Assembly (NCBI GenBank): GCA_022821645.1
Contig: JAJEDE010000017.1
Location: forward strand, 1 to 41,134
Length of the DNA stretch: 41,134 nucleotides
Source of the DNA: Chloroflexota bacterium
GTDB taxonomy: Bacteria; Chloroflexota; UBA11872
Reading direction: 5' to 3'
The position numbers and the translations under genes were made by a program. The notes beneath the pieces were generated by a model. The model was not told the origin of the DNA and ran no database searches. It saw only the letters and a program-made list of their open reading frames with translations. Position 1 is the first letter of the stretch. Each line of letters starts with the position of its first letter. Of this stretch, positions 8,883-17,370 are shown one piece after another.

Positions 8883-9625
8883 TGCGCCTGACCCGGCGCG
8901 TGCACCTGGTCGGCAGCGGCGCCACCGGCGCCGACCTGTCCAACCCCTACGACTGCCACGTATACCTCGTCGACGGCGGCGGCCCACTGGCGCTGATCGA
9001 CGCCGGCGTCGGCCTTGAACCTGAACTCATCCTGGCCAACGTGCGAGCGGCCGGCTTTGACCCCGCGAACATCGAAACCATCGCCCTCACCCACGCCCAC
9101 GCCGACCACGGCGGCGGCTCGGGGCCGCTGCATGAGCTGACCGGCGCCGACGTCTTGGCCCCCGGCCCCGCCGCGGGCTGGCTCAAGCAGGCCGACGAGG
9201 AAGCCATCTCGCTTCCCCGCGCCAGGGTCGGCGGCACCTATCCCGCCGACTATCGGCTGGCTCCGTGTCCGGCAGCCGTCTCTATTTCGGGCGGCGACAC
9301 GATCAAGGTCGGCCAGGCCCGCCTGACCGCCATCGCCACGCCTGGCCACGCCCGCGAGCACCTCTCCTACGTGCTCGAAGGCGACGACCGAACCGGGCTG
9401 TTCGGCGGCGACGTGGTGTTTCAGGGCGGCAGGATCCTGTTGCTGTCCACGCCCGATTGCTCCATCCAGGACCTCGTGGCCACCATGCGCCGACTTGGCG
9501 AGTTGGACTTCGAAGCGCTGTACCCGGGTCATGCCGGCATCTCGCTGCGACGCGGCCGCCAGCATGTGGACGCGGCCCTGCGCGTCTTCGACGCCGAGGA
9601 GATTCCGCCGAACTTCAATGCCTGA
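8882..9625 (+). CDS. MBL-fold metallo-hydrolase
   Basis: Metallo-beta-lactamase-fold hydrolase, 247 residues, starting at the ATG that overlaps the preceding stop in TGATG (translational coupling). The signature THAHADHGGG gives metal ligands His71, His73, Asp75 and His76. Further ligands are in ATPGHAREH, GLFGGDVVFQGG (bridging Asp) and the C-terminal YPGHAG. The glyoxalase II / RNase Z-like small-molecule subgroup is most likely. The substrate is unknown. Coupling to the M20 deacylase suggests the two act on related compounds (inference only). Confidence 0.88.
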   Translation: MRLTRRVHLVGSGATGADLSNPYDCHVYLVDGGGPLALIDAGVGLEPELILANVRAAGFDPANIETIALTHAHADHGGGSGPLHELTGADVLAPGPAAGWLKQADEEAISLPRARVGGTYPADYRLAPCPAAVSISGGDTIKVGQARLTAIATPGHAREHLSYVLEGDDRTGLFGGDVVFQGGRILLLSTPDCSIQDLVATMRRLGELDFEALYPGHAGISLRRGRQHVDAALRVFDAEEIPPNFNA

Positions 9626-9691
9626 AGAACCTGGCTTCAAGCGGCGCACTCCTACAATGCCGGTGGCAATCCAACCAGATCGGCGGACCTG

Positions 9692-11101
9692 ATGCCCCTT
9701 CAGGCGGACGTTTGTGTGATCGGCGGCGGACCCGGCGGCTACGTCGCGGCGCTCCGCGCCGCGGCCCTGGACGCGCAGGTCGTCGTGGTCGAGAACAGCG
9801 GCCTCGGCGGCGTCTGCCTCAACCGCGGCTGTATCCCGTCCAAAACGTTGCTGCGCAGCGCGGAGGTCTTTCAGCTGGCCAGGAAGGCGTCCAGCTTCGG
9901 TGTCCGCGTCAAGGGCGTCGAGGCCGACTACAAGGCCATGGTTCGACGCAAGGACCGGGTCGTACGTCAGCTCATCCGCGGTATCGAAGGGCTCCTGAAG
10001 GCCGGCAACGTCACGGTGTTGCAGGGCACGGGACGGCTCGCTGGCGTCGGTGCCGTCGAGGCGTCGCTGGCCGACCGCACCGAACTGATCACGGCCAAAT
10101 CGATCATTGTGGCCACCGGCTCGTCATCCGCCGCGCCGCCGATTCCCGGCGTGGACCTGCCGGGCGTCATCGACAGCGACGGCGCGTTCGAACTCGACGA
10201 GGTGCCCGAGCACATCCTGGTGGCCGGCGCCGGAGCCGTTGGTGTCGAGTGGGCGACCCTCTTCGCCCTGCTTGGCGGCCAGGTCACGCTGGTCGAGATG
10301 CTGCCGCGCGTCGTGCCCAACGAGGACGCCGCCGTCAGCGCGGCCATGCGCAAGATCCTGATCCAGCAAGGCGTCAAGGTCCACACCGGCTCGCGAATCG
10401 AATCGATCGAGCAAGCCGACGCGCATCTCCAGGTGACGCTGGCGACGGACAACGACGCGGAAACCGTGCAGGCCTCGCACGTGCTGCTGGCAACCGGTCG
10501 TCGTCCCAACGTGGCGGACATTGGTCTTGAGTCGGCCGGCGTGCGTTTCTCCCCGCGGGGCGTCAGCGTCAACGAACACCAGCAGACCAGTCAGCCGGAC
10601 ATCTACGCCATCGGCGACGTGATCGGCGACAAGCTGCTGGCGCACGTCGCGTCCCACCAGGGCGTCGTGGCCGCCGAGCACGCGCTGGGCCGCCCTTCCG
10701 TCTACGATCCCAACGCCGTGCCGGCCTGCACCTTCACCCACCCCGAAATCGCCAGCGTCGGCCTCACCGAGGACGCGGCCAGGGAGGAGCGCGGCGACAT
10801 TCAGGTCGGCATGTTCCCCTTCCAGGCGCTGGGCCGAGCCCGCGCCTACGGCGACACGGACGGATTCGTGAAGATCGTGGCCGGCCAGCCGCACGGCGAG
10901 ATCCTGGGCATGCACGTCATCGGCCCGGGCGCCAGCGACATCATCGCCGAGGGCGTCCTTGCGATCAGGCTGGAAGCCACCGTGGACGACCTGCGCGAGA
11001 CGATCCACGCGCATCCCACCTTCGCCGAAGCCACGGCTGAATCGGCCTGGCAGGCGATCAACGCCCCGATTCACCTGCCCTTGCCGCGGAACGGGCGCTG
11101 A
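9692..11101 (+). CDS. lpdA: dihydrolipoamide dehydrogenase (E3)
   Basis: FAD flavoprotein that reoxidises the lipoyl arm of E2 and passes electrons to NAD+. 469 residues, standard length. The FAD motif is GGGPGG (residues 11-16). The redox disulfide is GGVCLNRGCIPSK (Cys42, Cys47). A second dinucleotide motif is VAGAGAVGVEWA, and the C-terminal active-site His-Glu pair is in HAHPTFAEA. The ATG at 9692 is well placed. It probably serves the E1/E2 complex encoded divergently at 3-6.4 kb, though it is transcribed with gpsA and others. It may also serve a glycine cleavage or other complex elsewhere. Confidence 0.96.
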   Translation: MPLQADVCVIGGGPGGYVAALRAAALDAQVVVVENSGLGGVCLNRGCIPSKTLLRSAEVFQLARKASSFGVRVKGVEADYKAMVRRKDRVVRQLIRGIEGLLKAGNVTVLQGTGRLAGVGAVEASLADRTELITAKSIIVATGSSSAAPPIPGVDLPGVIDSDGAFELDEVPEHILVAGAGAVGVEWATLFALLGGQVTLVEMLPRVVPNEDAAVSAAMRKILIQQGVKVHTGSRIESIEQADAHLQVTLATDNDAETVQASHVLLATGRRPNVADIGLESAGVRFSPRGVSVNEHQQTSQPDIYAIGDVIGDKLLAHVASHQGVVAAEHALGRPSVYDPNAVPACTFTHPEIASVGLTEDAAREERGDIQVGMFPFQALGRARAYGDTDGFVKIVAGQPHGEILGMHVIGPGASDIIAEGVLAIRLEATVDDLRETIHAHPTFAEATAESAWQAINAPIHLPLPRNGR

Positions 11102-11112
11102 GCAGTTCGAGC

Positions 11113-11931
11113 GTGCCACCGCTGCGACTCGCGATTGCCGGCCTGGGAGCAATCGGCGCCGAGGTCGCACGCGCCGTCCGCGCGGGCGAAGCCCCGGGCG
11201 TCCAGGTCGCCGCCGTCGTCGAACCGATGGAAAGCCCCATCCGCGACGACCTCGCAGCCGCCGGCGTACCCGTCCACACCGACCTGGCGACTCTCGACTG
11301 GCCCAGTCTCGACACGGTCCTTGAGGCCGCTTCACAAGCCGCGCTGCGCGTGATCGCCCCGCAGGTCCTGGGCCAGGGAGTCGACCTGGTGGCCCTTAGC
11401 GCGGGCGCGACCCTCGACCCAGGTTTTCTGACCGCCCTGATGACGTCAGCCCAGGCTTCCGGGGCGCGAATCTGGGTGCCATCCGGCGCCATTGGCGCGC
11501 TGGACGTTGTGCGCGCGGCTCGGGTCGGGGAAGTCAAGTCAATCACCCTGACCACCACCAAGCCTCCGGTGGCCCTGGCCGACGCGCCCTGGGTCGTCGA
11601 ACACGGGATGGACCTCTCGACGATCGACGGCCCGCGCGAGATCTTCGCCGGCGGCCCCGTGGAAGCCGTTCGCGGCTTTCCGCAGAACGTCAACGTGGCG
11701 GCGCTGCTGGCGCTGGCCGCGGACGGTCCGGACCGGCTGCGCGTGACCGTGGTGGCCGATCCCGCCGCGCCAGGCAACGTGCACGAGGTGGAAGCGATCG
11801 GATCTTTCGGCAGCATGCGGCTGCGCCTCGAAAACCGGCCCAGCGCGACCAACCCCAAGACCAGCGCCCTGGCCGCCCAGAGCGTCATCTCGCTCCTCCG
11901 CCAGCTCGGCTCCCCGCTGCGCTTCGCCTAA
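11113..11931 (+). CDS. nadX: aspartate dehydrogenase (NadX type)
   Basis: Predicted NAD(P)-dependent L-aspartate dehydrogenase that makes iminoaspartate for NAD biosynthesis, replacing NadB. 272 residues from a GTG start 11 bases after lpdA. The N-terminal Rossmann motif is AIAGLGAIGAEVA. The DUF108 catalytic domain shows SAGATLDPGF, WVPSGAIGALDVV and, near the C-terminus, the hallmark NPKTSALAAQSVISLLRQL. The family call is good. No nadA or nadC is in the window, so an alternative role in amino-acid catabolism cannot be excluded. Confidence 0.88.
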   Translation: MPPLRLAIAGLGAIGAEVARAVRAGEAPGVQVAAVVEPMESPIRDDLAAAGVPVHTDLATLDWPSLDTVLEAASQAALRVIAPQVLGQGVDLVALSAGATLDPGFLTALMTSAQASGARIWVPSGAIGALDVVRAARVGEVKSITLTTTKPPVALADAPWVVEHGMDLSTIDGPREIFAGGPVEAVRGFPQNVNVAALLALAADGPDRLRVTVVADPAAPGNVHEVEAIGSFGSMRLRLENRPSATNPKTSALAAQSVISLLRQLGSPLRFA

Positions 11932-11962
11932 CCTCGCCCGGCGCGCCGGCCAGCACGACTGT

Positions 11963-13234
11963 CTAGTTGACGAGCACTTCCAGGCGGCGCTTGCGCACGA
12001 CTTCATGGCCGCCCAGGTACACGGACACCGTGCGGGCGACATTGCAGATGTTCTCGGCCGCATCCCCGTCCACGACCAGCAGATCGGCCTGATACCCGGC
12101 ACGGAGCGATCCCGTCAGGTTGCTCAGTCCTATAGCGTCCGCGGCGGCGCCAGTCACCAAATGCACGGCGTCCACCGGCGTGGTATCCAGCGCAACAACG
12201 GCGCTGATGACCGAGAGCGGGAATTCGTGGAACGGCGTATCGATGACCCCTGCGTCCGTGGAAACAACGTGCGGCACCCCTCGCTCGCGCATGTACCGGA
12301 AATTCGCCCCGGCGGCCCGTATGCGTTCGCGCTCATCGGCCGGTAACGCGTCCAGGTGCGCCATGTCACGAAACGGCGTGCGATTCATTGCCGCCAGCGT
12401 CATGTGGACCGACTGATGGGTCGCGTCGATACGCTCCACGGCCTCTTCATCCATCGTCGACTCGCCGCGAATCCCGTCGGACGTAAGCCACGAGCAATGC
12501 TCCAGGGTGTCCACGCCCGCGTCGATGGCGTCACGGCATCCATCCGCACCCAGCACATGGGCGGCAACGTGACGCTTGAGGCGATGAGCGTCCGTGACCA
12601 GCGCACGGAGGGTCGCCAGGTCGTATTGCGAGTGCCCGGCCTGCGACCCGGGCGTCATCATCCCGCCGGTGGCCATGACCTTGATGAAGTCGGCCCCGGC
12701 TTCGACCATCTGGCGAACGGCGCGAATCACCTCATCGCACGTGTCGGCACGCAGCCCGCACCAATGCAGATGTCCGCCGGTCGTGGTGATCGGGGCTCCG
12801 CATACGAGCAGGCGCGGACCCAGGAACATCCCGGCACGTTGCGCGTCGCGAATCAGCATGTTCAGCGCGCGGTAGCCACCGGTGTCACGCATCGTGGTCA
12901 CCCCGGTCGCCAGCGCCCGCTGGGCGTTCTGGACGGCGGTAATGACGCGTTCCTCATTGGACGCCGACTTATGCACGGCCAGCGTCTGTTCGTGGCTCGA
13001 GTACGCGCCGAACTGCAGGTGGCAATGGCAATCAATCAGGCCGGGCATCAGCGTGGCGTCGCCGTAGTCCACGACGTCCGCGTCGCCCGCCAGCGGACGA
13101 GCCGGGCCCGCATAGGTGATGAGGCCATCGCTCATCACGACCTCGGCGTCGTAGCACGGATCCGCCCCCGTGCCGTCAATGAGCGTGGAAGCACGCAGGA
13201 CCAGATCGGGCATCGATTCAAAGCTCGCCGCCAT
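11963..13234 (-). CDS. imidazolonepropionase-like amidohydrolase (prolidase/carboxypeptidase type)
   Basis: Metal-dependent amidohydrolase with a composite TIM barrel. The chosen ATG at 13234 gives 423 residues; a second ATG at 13213 (MPDLVLRAS) is equally plausible, and an open extension further upstream has no family-like sequence. The N-terminal beta-sandwich strand is LVLRASTLIDGTGADP. Metal ligands are HCHLQF after MPGLID, the Lys of FIKVMATGGM, His residues in VAAHVLGADG and DTLEHCSWL, and the Asp of STDAG. The C-terminus repeats the sandwich (LTGSLRAGYQADLLVVDGD). Relatives hydrolyse X-Pro or N-acyl dipeptides and organophosphates. It converges with nadX across a 31-base gap. Confidence 0.87.
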   Translation of the reverse strand: MAASFESMPDLVLRASTLIDGTGADPCYDAEVVMSDGLITYAGPARPLAGDADVVDYGDATLMPGLIDCHCHLQFGAYSSHEQTLAVHKSASNEERVITAVQNAQRALATGVTTMRDTGGYRALNMLIRDAQRAGMFLGPRLLVCGAPITTTGGHLHWCGLRADTCDEVIRAVRQMVEAGADFIKVMATGGMMTPGSQAGHSQYDLATLRALVTDAHRLKRHVAAHVLGADGCRDAIDAGVDTLEHCSWLTSDGIRGESTMDEEAVERIDATHQSVHMTLAAMNRTPFRDMAHLDALPADERERIRAAGANFRYMRERGVPHVVSTDAGVIDTPFHEFPLSVISAVVALDTTPVDAVHLVTGAAADAIGLSNLTGSLRAGYQADLLVVDGDAAENICNVARTVSVYLGGHEVVRKRRLEVLVN

Positions 13235-13422
13235 GGTCGGGCGCAGTATCTTAGCCGCCCGCCAGAGTGTCTCTTGACCATGCAGGCCCGCGATCTCCCC
13301 CCTTCGCGAGTCGGTCCGAGCGCCTTGAGCTTGGATCAACGACCAGGAAGGTGATGGCCTGCCGGGTGCCATGTCGGCAAGAGAGTGTCGAAGGCAGTGC
13401 TGCGATAGGGCAGTATGGGCGC

Positions 13423-15231
13423 ATGGCAATCCAGCCCCCCGCACCCGTGCTTGTTGACATCGAGCACCTGCTCGACAGCGTCAAGAAACCCGCCCAGTAC
13501 CTGGCGGGCGAGCACAACGCGCGCCAGAAGGATTGGGACTCGTCCCAAACCCGCCTCGCCCTCTGCTTCCCCGACGCCTACGAAATCGGCATGTCCAACC
13601 TGGCCATGGGCTTGCTCTACGAGCTGATCAACGACGACACCCCCCACCTTTGCGACCGCTGCTTCACCCCACTCCCCGACATGGCCGACGCCATGCGCGA
13701 CCACGACCTCCCGCTCTTCGGCTGGGAATCGCGCCGCCCGCTCCGCGACTTCCACATCCTCGGCTTCTCCATGAGCTACGAGAGCGGCAACACCAACGTC
13801 CTCGAAATGCTCGACCTCGCCGGCATCCCCATCGAGCGCATTGACCGTGCCGACGACGATCCAATCGTTCTCGGCGGCGGCTCCGCCGTCTCCAACCCCG
13901 AGCCCATGGCCGACTTCTTCGACCTCATCGCCGTCGGCGAAGGCGAGGACCTGTTGCAGCAGGTGCTCAACCTGCACGCCGAGTTCGACCGCTCTCAACC
14001 CGGCTGGCGCCACGACTTCATCGCCGCCGCCGGCCGCACCATCCCCGGCATCTACGCCCCCGGCCTCTATGAGCCCCAGTACTCGGAAGACGGCGCATTC
14101 CTGGGCCACCGGCGCCTGCGGGACGACCTGCCCGAGAAAATCGCCCGCCAATACGTCGATATCGACGAATACAGCGGCCCTCGCCTCCCCGTCGTCCCCA
14201 ACACCGGCGTTGTCCACGACCGCATCGCCGTCGAGCTCGACCGCGGCTGCGCCCGTGCCTGCCGTTTCTGCCAGGCCGGCTACCTCTACCGCCCCGTCCG
14301 CCACCGTCGCAAAGACCTCGTCGAGCAAGCCGTCGACCGCTGCCTCACCGCCACCGGCCAGAGCGAGGTCTCCCTCCTTTCCCTCAACGCCGTGGACTAC
14401 CAGGGACTCGACGGCCTGATCAACAACGTCTACGACTCCGCCGAGGACTACGTCCGCGTCTCCATCCCCTCAACCCGCGTCGAGACCTTCAACGTCGACG
14501 TGGCCGACGCCTTGCAGCGCGGCGGCAAGCGCGGCGGCAGCCTCACCTTCGCTCCCGAAGCCGCCACCCCCCGCATGCGCCGCGTCATCAACAAGGAAAT
14601 CTCGGACGAGGACCTGCTGGAAACCTGCGACATGGCCTTCCAGCGCGGCTTCCGTACCATCAAGCTCTACTTCATGATCGGCCAGCCCACCGAGACCATC
14701 GAAGACGCCCAGGCCATTGCTCACCTGGCCAACCGCGTCATGGCCCTCGGCCGCCGCCACCACGGCAAGCGCGCCAAGGTCAACGTCACCGTCTCCACCT
14801 TCATCCCCAAGCCCTTCACCCCCTTCCAGTGGCACCCGCAGGACCGCAGCGACGCCATTCGCGCCAAGCAGCAGGCCTGTTTCGACATCGCCCGCGACCG
14901 CAACATCCACCTCATGTGGCACGACCCGCAGGAGAGCCACATCGAGGCCCTCCTGGCCCTCGGCGACCGCCGGGTCGGCCGCGCCATCAAGGGCGCCTGG
15001 GAACGCGGCTGCCGCTTCGACGGCTGGATGGAACACCTGGAACCCAACCGCTGGTACGAAGCCATCGAAGCCGCCGGCCTTGACCTCGACTGGTACATCC
15101 ACCGCCAGCGCGACCCCGACGAACCCCTCCCCTGGGACCTCGTCGACATCTTCGTCAGCAAGCGCCTCCTCCAGCGCGAATACCAACGCGCCCTCGCCGA
15201 ATCGGCCACCGAGCCGGTCCCCGCCGCCTGA
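13423..15231 (+). CDS. B12-binding-domain radical SAM protein (TIGR03960-like)
   Basis: 602 residues from the ATG at 13423 (MAIQPPAPVLVDIEH). The frame is open further upstream but without family-like sequence. The N-terminal half resembles a cobalamin-binding-like Rossmann domain (ALCFPDAYEIGMSNLA, FSMSYESGNTNVLEML, VLGGGSAVSNPEPM). The radical SAM cluster motif is GCARACRFCQAGY (Cys276, Cys280, Cys283). KPFTPFQWHPQDR and the DWYIHRQRDPDEPLPWD tail are typical of the TIGR03960 family. That family is often fused to or followed by a DUF2344 (TIGR03936) partner and ribosomal or RNase G genes. Here the partner is absent and a coiled-coil gene follows. The substrate is not known for the family. 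Confidence 0.9.
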   Translation: MAIQPPAPVLVDIEHLLDSVKKPAQYLAGEHNARQKDWDSSQTRLALCFPDAYEIGMSNLAMGLLYELINDDTPHLCDRCFTPLPDMADAMRDHDLPLFGWESRRPLRDFHILGFSMSYESGNTNVLEMLDLAGIPIERIDRADDDPIVLGGGSAVSNPEPMADFFDLIAVGEGEDLLQQVLNLHAEFDRSQPGWRHDFIAAAGRTIPGIYAPGLYEPQYSEDGAFLGHRRLRDDLPEKIARQYVDIDEYSGPRLPVVPNTGVVHDRIAVELDRGCARACRFCQAGYLYRPVRHRRKDLVEQAVDRCLTATGQSEVSLLSLNAVDYQGLDGLINNVYDSAEDYVRVSIPSTRVETFNVDVADALQRGGKRGGSLTFAPEAATPRMRRVINKEISDEDLLETCDMAFQRGFRTIKLYFMIGQPTETIEDAQAIAHLANRVMALGRRHHGKRAKVNVTVSTFIPKPFTPFQWHPQDRSDAIRAKQQACFDIARDRNIHLMWHDPQESHIEALLALGDRRVGRAIKGAWERGCRFDGWMEHLEPNRWYEAIEAAGLDLDWYIHRQRDPDEPLPWDLVDIFVSKRLLQREYQRALAESATEPVPAA

Positions 15232-15387
15232 CCCATCCGGCGGCAAGCCACGCCGCCACGCAGAGCTTCATCGCGCCGCCACTCTTGCTCAAGGGCACGT
15301 ACAATCACACAGGCGTGGGCGGTCGCCAATCATCTGAACTTCGTCGCCTGAACCAGCGCAACGAAGACTTCGCCCACGGAGCATTCA

Positions 15388-16014
15388 ATGACGGACGCGA
15401 CCGCCCTGGACTCCGCCCCGGCAACGCAAGCCGACATAGTCGAGCTACGTGCGGATATCGACACGCTCCGGACCGATGTCGACCAACAGTTCGTGGAACT
15501 GGCAGCCGACCTCAACACACTCTTCCAGCAGGCCGAGGATCGCGAAGACGACTTCCGCCGGGCCGTCGTCGCCCGGTTTGACCGCACGGATCAGGTTATC
15601 GAGGCTGGACTTGAAGGAATCCGCCAGGATTTCGGGACGCGGCTAAGGGACACCCGCCAACACCTCGAGGGCCGGATCCAAGACACCCACCGGACCCTCG
15701 GGAGTCAGATCGAGGACACCCGCCAACACCTCGAGGGCCAGATCCAGAACACCCACCAGACCCTCGAGGGCCGGATCCAGGACACCCGTCTCGCTCTCGA
15801 GGGCCAAATCCAGGACACCCACCGGACCCTTGAGAACCAGATCCGCGACACCCGTGTAGCTTTCGAGGCCCGTCTAACAGACACCCGCCAGGCTCTCGAG
15901 GCCCAAATAAACGACAACCGTGAGGCTGTCGACGCCCGACTTGACGGCATCACCGACGGTGTCAACCGCCTACTTGAGAGTCAAGGCCTGCCCGGGGTCG
16001 GCGAGCACGACTGA
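15388..16014 (+). CDS. coiled-coil protein with tandem 11-residue repeats
   Basis: 208 residues, no known domain. The first 90 residues have a regular helical pattern (VELRADIDTLRTDVDQQF) with many acidic and Gln residues. Residues 93-191 consist of nine 11-residue units of the form L-E-x-x-I-Q-D-T-R/H-x-x. Eleven-residue (hendecad) periodicity gives a nearly straight coiled coil, so a long rod or oligomer is expected. There is no signal peptide or membrane segment. It resembles apolipoprotein/tail-fibre-like or DUF1640-like coiled coils only in composition. ATG start with GGAG eight bases upstream. It stands alone between the radical SAM gene and PhyH. Confidence 0.75.
   Translation: MTDATALDSAPATQADIVELRADIDTLRTDVDQQFVELAADLNTLFQQAEDREDDFRRAVVARFDRTDQVIEAGLEGIRQDFGTRLRDTRQHLEGRIQDTHRTLGSQIEDTRQHLEGQIQNTHQTLEGRIQDTRLALEGQIQDTHRTLENQIRDTRVAFEARLTDTRQALEAQINDNREAVDARLDGITDGVNRLLESQGLPGVGEHD
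15664..15960 (+). repeat. tandem array of nine 33-base coding repeats
   Basis: Units start at 15664, 15697, 15730, 15763, 15796, 15829, 15862, 15895 and 15928, each beginning CTCGAGG or a close variant. The first five are nearly identical at the DNA level (CTCGAGGGCC followed by ATCCAGGACACCC-like sequence), while the last units have diverged. The array keeps the reading frame of the coiled-coil gene. Confidence 0.85.
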
Positions 16015-16098
16015 TTGAGAGTTGCCTCACCGGCCAACGACCCCCGGTTGGCTAAACACGGCATCGAAACCCAGGGAGGGCTACGTCCCGACTGGGCG

Positions 16099-16947
16099 CT
16101 ATCCCCGCGCCGGCTCGCCCATCTCCTCCCGCGCCTTCGCCACCAACCCCGGCAGATGGCCGTCGTTCGCCATCCGCTGTTCCAGGTGCACCATTCGCTC
16201 CGGCCCGGCCGTCCTGACCATCGCCTCGCCGTAGGCGCTCTCCGCCCAGAACCGCACCAGCGATGCAATGTCATTTCGCAGCGTGTCCAGGTCGTCCTCG
16301 TCAAAGCGCTCTGCCATGTTGATCGTGAACATCCGTCGCCGCGTCCCGCCGCCGTACGAGGCGTGCTTCAGGTCCTGGTTGAACATGATCAGGTCGCCCG
16401 GCTGCGTCTCCAGCGCCACCGCCGGCACCTCGGGACCGGAGACGCCGAATGCCTCCTCCGTCTGGTCAACCCGGCTGGTGCTCATCAGCTTGTGCAGCCC
16501 GTTCGCATACCCGTCGCGCCGATGGTGGCTGCCCGGAATCACCCGCAGGCATCCCGATTCCGCCGTCACTGGATCCAGGTAGAACGCAAACTTCAGAAAC
16601 CGGTACTTCGTCCGCGCAAACCCGTCCGAGTGCCAGCGCGTGTCCCCCACGTAGAAGTTCCCGTCGCTGGTCTCATAGTTGTAGTCGTCCCCTAGCAGCG
16701 CCGACGCCACCCCATCGATCCGCGGATCGTCGATCAGCGCGCTCAGGTATTCGCTCTGGTCGATAAACGGCACAAACGCCGACCGCTGCTTGTGATCATG
16801 CTCCCGTCCCTGGTGGCCGCCCCCGCGCTCCGCCCAGACCCGCTCGAACTCCTCGCTGATCGCCTCCGCCTCGTCCGCAAACGCCTCCGGAAAGCTCAGA
16901 TACCCAAACGTCTCGAAAAACCGCACCTGCTGTTCCGAAATCTGCAT
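16099..16947 (-). CDS. phytanoyl-CoA dioxygenase (PhyH) family protein
   Basis: Fe(II)/2-oxoglutarate-dependent oxygenase, 282 residues. The N-terminus (QVRFFETFGYLSFPEAF) is the usual PhyH opening. The iron ligands are His106 and Asp108 in WHSDGF and His195 in NQDLKHASYGG. The 2-oxoglutarate-binding Arg is in TRRRMFTINM (203-205). GCLRVIPGSHHRRDG is a family hallmark. ATG at 16947 with GGAGG eight bases upstream. Such genes are often expanded in marine Chloroflexota and Poribacteria, and substrates are largely unknown. It is 82 bases from the nucleotidyltransferase gene on the same strand, with no obvious functional link. Confidence 0.9.
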   Translation of the reverse strand: MQISEQQVRFFETFGYLSFPEAFADEAEAISEEFERVWAERGGGHQGREHDHKQRSAFVPFIDQSEYLSALIDDPRIDGVASALLGDDYNYETSDGNFYVGDTRWHSDGFARTKYRFLKFAFYLDPVTAESGCLRVIPGSHHRRDGYANGLHKLMSTSRVDQTEEAFGVSGPEVPAVALETQPGDLIMFNQDLKHASYGGGTRRRMFTINMAERFDEDDLDTLRNDIASLVRFWAESAYGEAMVRTAGPERMVHLEQRMANDGHLPGLVAKAREEMGEPARG

Positions 16948-17029
16948 CCCACCGACCTCCCGCGCCTGGAGTGGTGCCGCACCCAGTCTAGGCCCACCGC
17001 CAACAGTCCGGACTTCTCAGACGTGCGGC

Positions 17030-17347
17030 CTACGCTCGCTCATGGAGAACCTTGCCTTCGTGAAGAGCAGCGTGAATCACGGTTCCCACCACCTGTCCGC
17101 GACGCTCGACCTCCTCCGGTGTGGCCACGATGATGTCCTTGCTAACCGGCATGTCGGCCAGTAAACGCCGAATATCAATAGCGGCCTTTCGCTTGTCCGC
17201 GACATTCGGCATTACGACTAGCAGGTCCACATCGCTCAACTCGCTCGCGCTCCCCCGTGCGCGCGAACCAAACAGCACGACACGCGCTGGCTGAAATCGT
17301 CCGACGATGCGGTCAACCATCGTCGAAGTTATTGCGTCGGCGTTCAT
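17030..17347 (-). CDS. single-domain nucleotidyltransferase (MNT type)
   Basis: 105 residues from the ATG at 17347, which has GGAGGAG upstream. A GTG at 17374 overlapping the preceding stop as GTGA would add nine residues and is the alternative. The DNA polymerase beta-like motif is VVLFGSRARGSASELSDVDLLVV, with the two Asp metal ligands in SDVDLL and a third at DIIVAT. Proteins of this size normally pair with a HEPN protein as the MNT antitoxin, which AMPylates the toxin. No HEPN gene adjoins it here: the ThDP gene is upstream and PhyH downstream. It is therefore an orphan or an antitoxin relic. Confidence 0.85.
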   Translation of the reverse strand: MNADAITSTMVDRIVGRFQPARVVLFGSRARGSASELSDVDLLVVMPNVADKRKAAIDIRRLLADMPVSKDIIVATPEEVERRGQVVGTVIHAALHEGKVLHERA

Positions 17348-17370
17348 GTCCCCATCTTGCTCCTCCGATG

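Noticed and set aside
15664..15960. CRISPR-like or satellite repeat
   Set aside because: Direct 33-base tandem units without spacers, in frame within a coding region.
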